This document shows positions 1-6,781 of a stretch of DNA of 11,109 bases, piece by piece (the first letter of the stretch is position 1; every line of letters begins with the position of its first letter). This DNA comes from Nanohaloarchaea archaeon PL-Br10_U2g16. Its GTDB lineage: Archaea; Nanohalarchaeota; Nanosalinia; Nanosalinales; Nanosalinaceae. Under the pieces are notes generated by a model that saw nothing but the letters and a program-made list of their open reading frames with translations, searched no databases and had not been told where the DNA came from. The stretch spans positions 1 through 11,109 of the forward strand of contig LKMV01000020.1 in the NCBI GenBank assembly GCA_001563995.1, written 5' to 3'. A program made the position numbers and the translations under genes.

Positions 1-10
1 CCGTTGGTCA

Positions 11-20
11 TTTATTTAAT
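11..20 (+). promoter_or_regulatory. TATA-box promoter of the HtrA-type protease gene
   Basis: TTTATTTAAT lies about 27 bases (centre to start codon) before the ATG at 43, where an archaeal TATA box sits for a transcript starting at or within a few bases of the start codon. A short GTGAT at 30-34, complementary to the conserved 3' end of archaeal 16S rRNA, could act as a minimal ribosome site if the transcript starts earlier. The sequence before position 1 is missing, so an upstream purine-rich BRE cannot be fully judged. Confidence 0.55.
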
Positions 21-42
21 ATTGAAACAGTGATCCAAAAGT

Positions 43-1164
43 ATGGATATTAAAGATAAAAACAACAGCTTTCTTCCTCTGGCAGCTGTGATTTTCGGTA
101 TGGTGCTTGGAGGAGTTCTGGTGGGAGCCCACACTCAGGCACAGATAAACTCTCTGGAACAGTCGATAGAGAATCTGGAACAGGGAAATGTTGTAAACTT
201 AAACCATACTGAGGATAGTTCGCTTACACAGCTTTTCAGACAGGTTGAGGGATCAGCTGTATCGATAAGGGCTTATGGCGCGGACCAAGCCCAAGGATCG
301 GGCTTTGTATACGATGATGAAGGACATATCGTGACAAACGAACATGTAATCGACGGAGCTGAACGCGTAGAGGTAACCTTTACGGACGGAACAAGGCAGG
401 ATGCAGAGGTTATAGGAACGGATCCTTTCACGGATTTAGCAGTGCTGGAGGTCGATAACACCGATCTGGAGCCTCTGGAGCTGGCTGACTCTGAACAAGT
501 CCAGGTAGGTCAGAGAGCTGTAGCATTAGGAAATCCTTTCGGACTACAGAGTTCGATGACCTCGGGTATAATCTCACAGAAGGAGAGAACTATAAGGATA
601 GAGAGAGGCTTCTCGATACCGAATATCCTTCAGACTGATGCATCTATCAACCCTGGTAACTCCGGCGGACCGCTTATGAATATTAACGGTGAGGTAGTTG
701 GGGTCAACACAGCAATAGAGTCACGTACAGGTACTTTCTCCGGGGTAGGCTTTGCTGTGCCTTCCAACACTGTTGAAAGGGTAGTGCCGGAGATAATCGA
801 AGATCAAGACTATGAACATTCCTGGATAGGTGTAAGAGGTATAGATGTTAGCCCTGAGATAGCTGAAGAGATGGATCTAGAAGAAGCCTCAGGATTTATG
901 ATTATAGATGTAGTTGAGGACGGACCGGCAGATCTTGCAGGTCTAAGAGGCGGCGAAACAGAGGCAGAGATAGAGGGAGAGCCGACTAGGATAGGAGGAG
1001 ATGTGATAACCGCAATTGACGGCGAAAGGATGAGAGGAATAGATGATATACTGGTATACCTTGCAAGGGAGACAGAGCCTGGTGACCAGATAGAAGTTAC
1101 CGCGATAAGAGATGGTGAAGAGCAGAACTTTGATCTGACCCTTCAGTCAAGGCCTGAAGAATAG
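43..1164 (+). CDS. htrA: Membrane-anchored HtrA/DegP-like serine protease with PDZ domain
   Basis: This is an extracytoplasmic protease of the trypsin-like S1C (HtrA/DegP) family, which degrades or chaperones misfolded exported proteins. The 373-residue product has an N-terminal membrane segment at about 11-30, with no obvious signal-peptidase site, then a short polar stalk. The protease domain spans about 62-250. The catalytic triad is visible: His101 in TNEHVI, Asp131 in FTDLAVL and Ser207 in NPGNSGGP; the GNPFG turn at 163-167 is also typical. A single PDZ domain follows at about 259-370, with the substrate-binding region near GFMIIDVVEDGPADLAGLRGG. The G-x-x-IGGDVITAIDGE stretch matches one-PDZ archaeal and bacterial HtrA proteins, and the length is normal. 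The protein is acidic. N54-H-T is a possible glycosylation sequon. The ATG at 43 follows a well-placed TATA box. Its stop lies one base from the convergent Pelota stop. Family is sure; substrates are unknown. Confidence 0.96.
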   Translation: MDIKDKNNSFLPLAAVIFGMVLGGVLVGAHTQAQINSLEQSIENLEQGNVVNLNHTEDSSLTQLFRQVEGSAVSIRAYGADQAQGSGFVYDDEGHIVTNEHVIDGAERVEVTFTDGTRQDAEVIGTDPFTDLAVLEVDNTDLEPLELADSEQVQVGQRAVALGNPFGLQSSMTSGIISQKERTIRIERGFSIPNILQTDASINPGNSGGPLMNINGEVVGVNTAIESRTGTFSGVGFAVPSNTVERVVPEIIEDQDYEHSWIGVRGIDVSPEIAEEMDLEEASGFMIIDVVEDGPADLAGLRGGETEAEIEGEPTRIGGDVITAIDGERMRGIDDILVYLARETEPGDQIEVTAIRDGEEQNFDLTLQSRPEE

Positions 1165-1165
1165 T

Positions 1166-2152
1166 CTAAGGTTGGTAACGTAGAAGGGCGGCTATACCTC
1201 CCAGATTTTCCAGTCTCTCACCGGCTTCATGGTCGGTATGCACGGTTACGGCCTCTCCGCCTTGTCTTTCTACCTTTTTTTTAAGCTCGGGGTTCTCTCT
1301 ACTGTAGTTCGGAGTGATAAGCAGTTTTTCTACCGCTCCCTGTTCTACAAGTTCTTTGACAGGGTCTCCGTAGGAAGCATCCCCGTCTTTTTCCAGTTTT
1401 TCAAACAGCTCTTCCATAACCGATGTTTCATCGCTGATCCTGCTTTCCTCCACTACTTTTTCCAGCGCTCCACGTTTTATCGCCTCATGAAGTCCTGTCT
1501 CCCCTGTCACCGAGGTGTCCTGTAGGAATGTCTTCTTTTTAATTTCATCTGAAAGCTGGTTGTATACCTTTTTCTTCTGGTTGCCGGGTCCTGCCAGCAC
1601 TATGTTATCGATGTCTTTTCCTGATCTCTCTAGAACAGATCTTACCTCTTTATGGAAATCTTCTCCTGTTTTCTGATCCGAGTACATCTTCCCTGGTATG
1701 TTCTGGTGTACGTTGGATAGATCAGTGATTCCTGATTCTTCAACCATGTACAGCTCGGACTTACCTTTTTCTACAAGACAGAAAAGCACCTGATAGGAAC
1801 GTTTAGCTTCCCATTCCTCCAGTTTTTCCCAGTCGGATTGGGTAAAATCTTTTTTTAATTCAAACTCTTTACCTTCTTCAAGGTTGAACGTATGGTATCC
1901 TAGCTCTATATCTTCAGCACCTTCTGTAATCTCGCCGGTGACTCTTAACCTTTTTCCTGTATATTCGGACTTTTCAGCTCTTAAAGTCACTGTGCATGTC
2001 TTCTTCTCCCGTCCGTCAAGCTTAGTTCTCTGAGTTAAGGCTTTTACACGGTCTCCTTTCTTGATAAAGTCTTTCAGTCTCCATAGATCGTCATCATTCT
2101 CGATCCGTATTTTCACATATCCGGAGGATTTATCGGTTTGAAGTAGTTTCAT
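1166..2152 (-). CDS. pelA: Pelota (aPelota), ribosome rescue and mRNA surveillance factor
   Basis: Pelota, a cytosolic paralogue of release factor aRF1, enters stalled ribosomes with a GTPase (aEF1A in archaea) and helps ABCE1 split them. The 328-residue product shows the three-domain layout: an SH3/Sm-like N-domain at about 1-122 (start MKLLQTD, then KKGDRVKALTQRT), a central domain at about 123-232 with IVLAGPG at 184-190, and a C-domain at about 236-328. The C-domain has the diagnostic DASYGDPVKELVEQGAVEKLLIT and a closing HEAGERL-ENLGGIAALLRY at 308-326. As expected for Pelota, the central domain has no GGQ peptidyl-hydrolysis motif. It is slightly shorter than the roughly 340-360 residues usual in archaea and is intact. 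It runs divergently from the gene at 2205 and convergently with the protease. An A/T box about 25 bases before the ATG suggests a leaderless transcript. Identification is secure. Confidence 0.96.
   Translation of the reverse strand: MKLLQTDKSSGYVKIRIENDDDLWRLKDFIKKGDRVKALTQRTKLDGREKKTCTVTLRAEKSEYTGKRLRVTGEITEGAEDIELGYHTFNLEEGKEFELKKDFTQSDWEKLEEWEAKRSYQVLFCLVEKGKSELYMVEESGITDLSNVHQNIPGKMYSDQKTGEDFHKEVRSVLERSGKDIDNIVLAGPGNQKKKVYNQLSDEIKKKTFLQDTSVTGETGLHEAIKRGALEKVVEESRISDETSVMEELFEKLEKDGDASYGDPVKELVEQGAVEKLLITPNYSRENPELKKKVERQGGEAVTVHTDHEAGERLENLGGIAALLRYQP
1275..1282 (+). terminator. Candidate T8 terminator for the protease gene, inside Pelota antisense
   Basis: A run of eight T on the plus strand lies 110 bases past the protease stop codon. 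Archaeal RNA polymerase can terminate at T-runs without a hairpin. Because the two convergent genes leave only one base between their stops, any termination signal for the protease must lie inside the Pelota gene. The run is also simply the complement of two or three Lys codons (the KKK near residue 291), so it may be coincidental. Confidence 0.3.
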
Positions 2153-2172
2153 AATACTAGAATTTCGCCTAC

Positions 2173-2181
2173 AAATAAAAA
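2173..2181. promoter_or_regulatory. Shared TATA-like element between divergent Pelota and repeat-protein genes
   Basis: AAATAAAAA is the main A/T block in the 52-base gap between the start codons at 2152 (minus) and 2205 (plus). Its centre at 2177 is about 25 bases from the minus start and 28 bases from the plus start. Read on the minus strand it is TTTTTATTT, a good archaeal box A. Both transcripts would be leaderless or nearly so. No strong Shine-Dalgarno sequence precedes either ATG, which supports this. No second well-placed box is seen for either gene. Confidence 0.5.
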
Positions 2182-2204
2182 CCCGGACTCAACATAATTA
2201 ATGT

Positions 2205-3371
2205 ATGGACCAAAAGTTCGGAGCAGTTGTAATAGCAGGCATTACAATATTTGGACTAGCATTCGTAATGGATCAGGCATCGACAGATAACGGCTTTTTT
2301 GACTCTGAACCGGGAGAAACCGAAGTTGATAGAATGGTGTTGCACCAGGAGCATATAGGAACCGTTGGAGAGTCCAGCCATGACTTTAGGAATATTGATT
2401 TAGGAGATTTCAACGTTGGAAGAGCCAGAGGCGATGTTAGAGGATACTTTACAGAGAATGCAGAGATAGAGGATAGATGGAGAGGTGGAGAAAGTTTAAA
2501 TTTCTTTTACAATGCTACAACGCCAAGAGAGGCAGAGGTTAGTTTCACAGTTCTCGGAAGGGAGAATACAGGTGCGGTATACCTGGAGGCGAACGGCCAG
2601 AGGGTTTTCGAAGAACAGCTTGTTACAGGGTCCTCCCCTGAGATAGAAGTTCCAGAAAGGTATCTTTCACCGGGTATGAACAGTTTTGAGCTAGGTGTTA
2701 AACGTCCCGGAATACTTTCAAGCTCTAAATACTATCTGGAGGACGTTGAGCTCAGGGTGAACGATAGAAAGTTCCATGACCACGTAGACAACTTCAGGCT
2801 TTTCGATTATGAGATAGAAGACTTCGTGGAGTCAGACCTCCAGTTTGATATAACCAGGGCGGAGAGGACAGATCCTCTAAGGATTTATATCAACGATAGG
2901 AAGCTGTATGAAAAAGATCAGCAGAGGATCTCCGCAGAAACTGTAGAGTTCAATCCTCAGAACGCAAATCTGAGGCCTGGAAGCAATAAGATAGAGTTTA
3001 AAACCAGAGATGAAGCCCGGTATGATATTGAGAACGCGATGATAACGATGAGATACCTCGGAAATATTGACTCTCAGAATGTTGTTACAGGATTTAATTT
3101 GAACCAAACTGAGAGAGATTATATTGAGAGAGAAGATACAAGAGAAGATATCCTCTTAGATTACCAGAACCTACTTCCATCCCCTAGACCGGTAGAGGTA
3201 AGGTTGAACGACTTCAGTAGGACAATAGAACCGAGGGAAAACCGTGTGTATAACGTAACGGTTCCGGAAGGGGAGTTTGAACACTCTAACAGATTAGAGG
3301 TAAGAAGCAACGGAACCTATGAACTGGAAAACCTGGAAGTGGTTTCTGAAAGGATAGAGGAAGACGGATGA
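2205..3371 (+). CDS. Exported single-pass protein with three repeated beta-rich units
   Basis: I do not recognise a named family. The 388-residue product begins with a signal-anchor helix at about 5-22, short cytosolic N-terminus, and the rest should be outside the cell. Three similar units follow at about 110-185, 211-284 and 315-380. Each has a strand such as AVYLEANGQ, PLRIYINDRK or PVEVRLND, then a turn such as LSPGMNSFELGV or LRPGSNKIEFKT, and ends in YYLEDVELRV, YDIENAMITM or YELENLEVV. The pattern N-[DG] ... P-G-x-N-x-x-E ... Y-x-[IL]-E-[DN] recurs, with the third copy degenerate at PGxN. It looks like a jelly-roll or galactose-binding-like sandwich, but that is inference. It contains no cysteine, and four N-x-T sequons (N103, N300, N350, N369). 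Its stop overlaps the next start by ATGA, so the two genes are co-transcribed and their products probably work together. Confidence 0.85.
   Translation: MDQKFGAVVIAGITIFGLAFVMDQASTDNGFFDSEPGETEVDRMVLHQEHIGTVGESSHDFRNIDLGDFNVGRARGDVRGYFTENAEIEDRWRGGESLNFFYNATTPREAEVSFTVLGRENTGAVYLEANGQRVFEEQLVTGSSPEIEVPERYLSPGMNSFELGVKRPGILSSSKYYLEDVELRVNDRKFHDHVDNFRLFDYEIEDFVESDLQFDITRAERTDPLRIYINDRKLYEKDQQRISAETVEFNPQNANLRPGSNKIEFKTRDEARYDIENAMITMRYLGNIDSQNVVTGFNLNQTERDYIEREDTREDILLDYQNLLPSPRPVEVRLNDFSRTIEPRENRVYNVTVPEGEFEHSNRLEVRSNGTYELENLEVVSERIEEDG
3356..3360 (+). promoter_or_regulatory. Shine-Dalgarno site of the 873-residue membrane protein gene
   Basis: AGAGG ends 7 bases before the ATG at 3368 and pairs with the CCUCC core of the archaeal 16S rRNA tail. 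It supports this start codon, which overlaps the preceding stop as ATGA, and translation as an internal operon gene. Confidence 0.5.
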
Positions 3372-5989
3372 AGAGAAAGAATATAGCGAAGAATCATCTT
3401 TTAAGCGGCAGAAGGCTAGGTAGGAAAATATATGTTCCGGTTCTAGGCTGGATGGAAGGAATATTGTTTATATTTAGTTTAGTTGTGGGAAAGAACCTTG
3501 TAGGAGAGCTTGATAGTTTTTACAGGGCTATACCAGTTATAGGCTTTATTCTAGCACCTCCAAATGATAATAGTGTTACCGAGGAAGATGTCGAGGAGAT
3601 AGCAGATAATGAGATAGAGAAGGAGGAGGTAGATAGTGAGTCTAATGGTGGAGGCGGGTTTTTAGACGGTATTTTTTCAGGAACTTCGGGTGTTAAAGAT
3701 GAGTTTGAGGTTAGTGTGGGCGGCAGGAGTTATACGGTCATATATGATCCTATAAGTAATACTGTTGAAGGGAAGAATATAGATTTAACTGATATATCGG
3801 GTGGAAGAAGGACTTTCCGTATGGAAAAGGTTTCCGGTAAGAAAGAAAATGTGATGGTTGGAAGGACAGGTGATAACGAATGGGAGGTTAGGAGAGGTCT
3901 TGAAGACTTTGGAACTTCGAATTCAGGATCTTCTTCCGGTATCGCTGATAAAGTTCCGGGCCTAGGCGGCGGTTCCGGTGGTGGAGGTAAGTTAGGGTTT
4001 TTGAAGTCGAAGAAAGGGATTGCATTAATTCTAATACTATTCTTAGTGCTTGGTGGCGGAAGTTTTAGGTTAGGTCTAGGAGGAAGCGCCCTTGGTTTGG
4101 TAATGAATCCTATAGGGATGGGTCTTATGACGGTTCTGTTCCTGTTCATATTCTTCATAGCCGGCGGTACATCATCGGTCGGAAACGGTATCAAGAACCA
4201 TCCTATGGCTATGACTAGCTTGATGGGGATAGGAGGCCTCATATTCCTTTTCGTGGTGTTGCCTGGTGTATCTGAAGCAGCTGATGACTCTCCGCTTGGA
4301 CAGTATGGAGATTATGTGACACAAGGTGTGGAGCAGAGAACAGGAGGTATCAGTCTTGAAAGACCTGCATTTATTATGGGGGAACAAGTGAGAAAGGTTC
4401 AGTGTGCGATGCAGGGTCCTCACTGCTTGAGAGAGTGGAGGCTCAACAATACCAGAGAACCGGATTCCCGTGATGTAGGGGAAACTTATGGACTTCAGAT
4501 AAACAGCTTTGGACTTGATTCCGGCGATAGCTTAGACATCAGAGGTCTTGAGAAGGAACATCCGATCCCTCTAGAGTACACTGTAAACAATATTAGACAC
4601 GGGCACAAAGGAATAGATGCAAGAAATGTAAAGTTCAGGGTGACTATAACTGATCATGAACACGATAATGACATTCCCTACTGTGATACTGGTTGGAGAG
4701 ATATAGATGGTTTAGATATGGAGCAGTATTCCGGAGATAACCATTTGCCTCCCGGATTTGCAGCTTCTGTAGGTTCTGCACGTATAACAGACCAATACTT
4801 TATAGGTATATCTGAAGATCAACAGCTGACACTTGATAACTGTAACTTGTTGAGCCCGGGAGCTGGAATGGATGTCTCACCGGAGTTCCATATAAGGTAT
4901 GATTACTCTTCACAGGCTACCCTTAACTTTGAAGCCGTCTCACAGGAGTATGCAAGATCTCAGAATATAGAGGTCGACCAGAAGAACTCTGAAACTGCAG
5001 ATACGCCTGTTCAGGCGGCTTTAGCTGTTCAAGAACCTGTTCTGTTTGATCCTGATAACAGAGACAATGATTTTCCGGTAGATATGAGTGCTACGTTGGT
5101 AACTGATGATCATGATTTACGTTATCAGGTTCTAGATCTTGAGCTGGAGAAGCCTGAAAAGACAGAGTTATTTGATGAAAATGAAAGGTTTTGTTCCTTT
5201 GAGGAAGGAGACGGTGAAAATGTTCTAGAGCTTGAATCGGATTCCAAAGATCGTATTTTCGCGCATCAAATGGATAATCCGATATGGTTCGGTGCCGCAC
5301 AGCCTGCACCAAACTTTGGATGTGATCTAAAGTTAGACGAGGATGAAAGTTTCAATCCTTCGGGTGAGACTTTGACTGCGGATGTAAGAGCTAACTATAC
5401 TGTGCAGACAAGCGAATCCATAGCCACATTTTTCAGCGGAGGATTTGAAGTCTTCAGATCTGACTGCACACGTTTAAACTGTCCGTTGATTGTAGCCTTA
5501 AATGAGATAGGCGAAAGGGAAGAGGCAGGAATTAACAGAGAGGAGCTAGTAATGGATTTGGATGCTGCAAAAGAGTTTGGAGGTAGTGAGGAAGCATACT
5601 GGAACAGAAATAGAGCTATGTGTGAGGGATTGGATGCAGGAGATGGATGTACAGCAAAGACGGAGTACGATCCGGATATTGGGCAAGGAGAAGGAACAGA
5701 AATTGAAAGAGGAGAGATTGCTATCAATTTGCATGAGGGTCTTAGAGAGTCGATTTTCACATGTGAGGTAAATGAGGGAGTGGAAGAATCCGCTTGGGGT
5801 ATAGAAGGATTTGATCCTGACGAGCTGGTTGAAGCAATAGACGGTCTTCAAGAGTTGCATTACGACGGAGGATGGACGTTTGTCGATACAGGCGAGATAG
5901 AATGTGAGGATGAAAACGAAGAAGAGAGTGGTTCAGATGATGACGAGGGGGCTGTGCATGAACATGAACAAGCCTCGCAATATTCGTAA
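3368..5989 (+). CDS. Large polytopic surface protein with cysteine-rich ectodomain
   Basis: I do not recognise a named family. The 873-residue product starts with a basic N-terminus. Hydrophobic segments lie at about 22-40 and 52-64, then a soluble region at 65-215 with an acidic stretch (71-90), a small beta-rich domain (about 109-180) and a Gly/Ser linker (184-208). Three more membrane segments lie at about 216-232, 248-267 and 282-302, with a Gly-rich hydrophobic stretch between the first two. With the N-terminus inside, region 65-215 is cytosolic and 303-873 is outside. All 12 cysteines lie in that outer part (346, 353, 439, 492, 609, 652, 700, 705, 752, 761, 799, 846), as expected for disulfides. 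Two units at about 385-530 and 548-692 resemble the modules of the lipoproteins encoded downstream. The last 180 residues hold six cysteines and an acidic, disordered tail. It is likely the membrane core of a surface complex; function unknown. Confidence 0.88.
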   Translation: MKRKNIAKNHLLSGRRLGRKIYVPVLGWMEGILFIFSLVVGKNLVGELDSFYRAIPVIGFILAPPNDNSVTEEDVEEIADNEIEKEEVDSESNGGGGFLDGIFSGTSGVKDEFEVSVGGRSYTVIYDPISNTVEGKNIDLTDISGGRRTFRMEKVSGKKENVMVGRTGDNEWEVRRGLEDFGTSNSGSSSGIADKVPGLGGGSGGGGKLGFLKSKKGIALILILFLVLGGGSFRLGLGGSALGLVMNPIGMGLMTVLFLFIFFIAGGTSSVGNGIKNHPMAMTSLMGIGGLIFLFVVLPGVSEAADDSPLGQYGDYVTQGVEQRTGGISLERPAFIMGEQVRKVQCAMQGPHCLREWRLNNTREPDSRDVGETYGLQINSFGLDSGDSLDIRGLEKEHPIPLEYTVNNIRHGHKGIDARNVKFRVTITDHEHDNDIPYCDTGWRDIDGLDMEQYSGDNHLPPGFAASVGSARITDQYFIGISEDQQLTLDNCNLLSPGAGMDVSPEFHIRYDYSSQATLNFEAVSQEYARSQNIEVDQKNSETADTPVQAALAVQEPVLFDPDNRDNDFPVDMSATLVTDDHDLRYQVLDLELEKPEKTELFDENERFCSFEEGDGENVLELESDSKDRIFAHQMDNPIWFGAAQPAPNFGCDLKLDEDESFNPSGETLTADVRANYTVQTSESIATFFSGGFEVFRSDCTRLNCPLIVALNEIGEREEAGINREELVMDLDAAKEFGGSEEAYWNRNRAMCEGLDAGDGCTAKTEYDPDIGQGEGTEIERGEIAINLHEGLRESIFTCEVNEGVEESAWGIEGFDPDELVEAIDGLQELHYDGGWTFVDTGEIECEDENEEESGSDDDEGAVHEHEQASQYS

Positions 5990-6000
5990 TTAATGGTTAA

Positions 6001-6017
6001 ATTTAGGAAATCTAAAT
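6001..6017. terminator. Weak hairpin between convergent genes
   Basis: ATTTAG-GAAAT-CTAAAT forms a 6-base-pair stem with a 5-base loop in the short gap between the convergent stops at 5989 and 6012. The minus-strand stop codon lies inside the right arm. The stem is mostly A-T, so it is weak, and no T-run follows directly. It could assist termination in both directions. Confidence 0.25.
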
Positions 6018-6728
6018 AACTAAATAAGCTAGATTGTGTGATGCCAACGCTATCCCGATAAAGTAGATTAGATAAAGGTAGTAGCTTTTCTTTTCCGGTT
6101 CAATATCGTCTCTATAGATATAGAAAACAACCGGCATCACTACTAGAGACTTTAGCAAGAATATGCTCCAATCGCCAAGGTAGTTTACAAATAATCTAGC
6201 TAGATACACCTGTTCTGATCCGCCGAGCTGTAGGTTTACATAAGTGGTTGAACTGTCTAGGAAATGAGCTGATATAGGTAGAAAAACTTCTATATTTTTT
6301 AAGCTATCTATAAACTTTGAGGTGGCTGCCATAGGTACAAGCCAGGCAAGAATCACTGCTAGTAGTAATGGTAGGTTTTCAAAAGTATCAAAAGTAATTA
6401 GGCTGTATAATATTAAGCTTAAGGTGCCTGAAAAAAATAAAAACATGTTTTTATCGAACTCAGTGTTCTCTTCTATCTTTTTAGATATTATGAGTAATAA
6501 TAGCATCACTATGGTAATTGAAGAGAATGTAATAAGGTGATAGATATTACTTCTGAAAGCTTCAAAAGCTAGAAAGCCTGAGAGAACAATCAAGGGTGTT
6601 GAGCCTATATAGAACTCTCTATTAACGTCTATACTGCATCTTTTAGTTATTTTAAATGCTATCAGTCCGATAAGTACAAAACTGATGCTGTACAGAACTG
6701 ATAGAACCGGTCCGAACTCCGGGGTCAT
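6012..6728 (-). CDS. DUF63 family multi-pass membrane protein
   Basis: This 238-residue hydrophobic protein looks like the archaeal DUF63 family, whose function is unknown. The best evidence is the motif SAHFLDSSTTYVNLQLGGSE at 153-172, which matches the family's conserved H-x-x-D-[AS]-S-[ST]-T-[YF] core, followed by a membrane segment with LLKSLVVMPVVFYIY at 191-205. About seven membrane segments are visible, near 5-25, 41-58, 62-82, 93-112, 117-136, 187-205 and 216-236. It is somewhat shorter than the roughly 270-290 residues I expect for the family, and ends shortly after GIALASHN. The conserved His155, Asp158 and Ser/Thr cluster might form a polar site in the membrane, but no reaction is established. 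The gene is clearly more AT-rich than its neighbours (18 and 16 G+C in two 60-base lines, against 27 in a lipoprotein line). It breaks the plus-strand run of surface genes. An A/T box 27 bases before its ATG suggests a leaderless transcript. Confidence 0.8.
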   Translation of the reverse strand: MTPEFGPVLSVLYSISFVLIGLIAFKITKRCSIDVNREFYIGSTPLIVLSGFLAFEAFRSNIYHLITFSSITIVMLLLLIISKKIEENTEFDKNMFLFFSGTLSLILYSLITFDTFENLPLLLAVILAWLVPMAATSKFIDSLKNIEVFLPISAHFLDSSTTYVNLQLGGSEQVYLARLFVNYLGDWSIFLLKSLVVMPVVFYIYRDDIEPEKKSYYLYLIYFIGIALASHNLAYLVI

Positions 6729-6751
6729 GAAAGATGTTGGGCTGTGAAAGG

Positions 6752-6759
6752 TTTTTAAT
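6752..6759. promoter_or_regulatory. Shared TATA-like element between divergent DUF63 and lipoprotein genes
   Basis: TTTTTAAT is centred near 6755-6756, about 27 bases from the plus-strand ATG at 6782 and about 27 bases from the minus-strand ATG at 6728. GTGAAAG just upstream on the plus side resembles a purine-rich BRE, so the plus direction may be stronger. No Shine-Dalgarno sequence precedes either start, which fits leaderless transcripts in both directions. Confidence 0.55.
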
Positions 6760-6781
6760 CCGGATCACCAATTATTATGTT

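Noticed and set aside
3730..4242. Minus-strand frame of 170 codons
   Set aside because: It lies wholly opposite the polytopic protein and is rich in Pro from the Gly-rich coding of the real gene; no start signals.
5395..5860. Overlapping minus-strand and plus-strand frames inside the end of the polytopic protein gene
   Set aside because: Their composition is Ser/Leu/Cys rich and unlike the acidic proteins here; they are shadows of the real gene, which continues unbroken.
6734..6781. Upstream in-frame ATG at 6734 as the start of the first lipoprotein
   Set aside because: It would add residues with Cys and Arg ahead of the signal peptide, overlap the TATA box, and spoil an otherwise canonical lipoprotein signal that starts at 6782.
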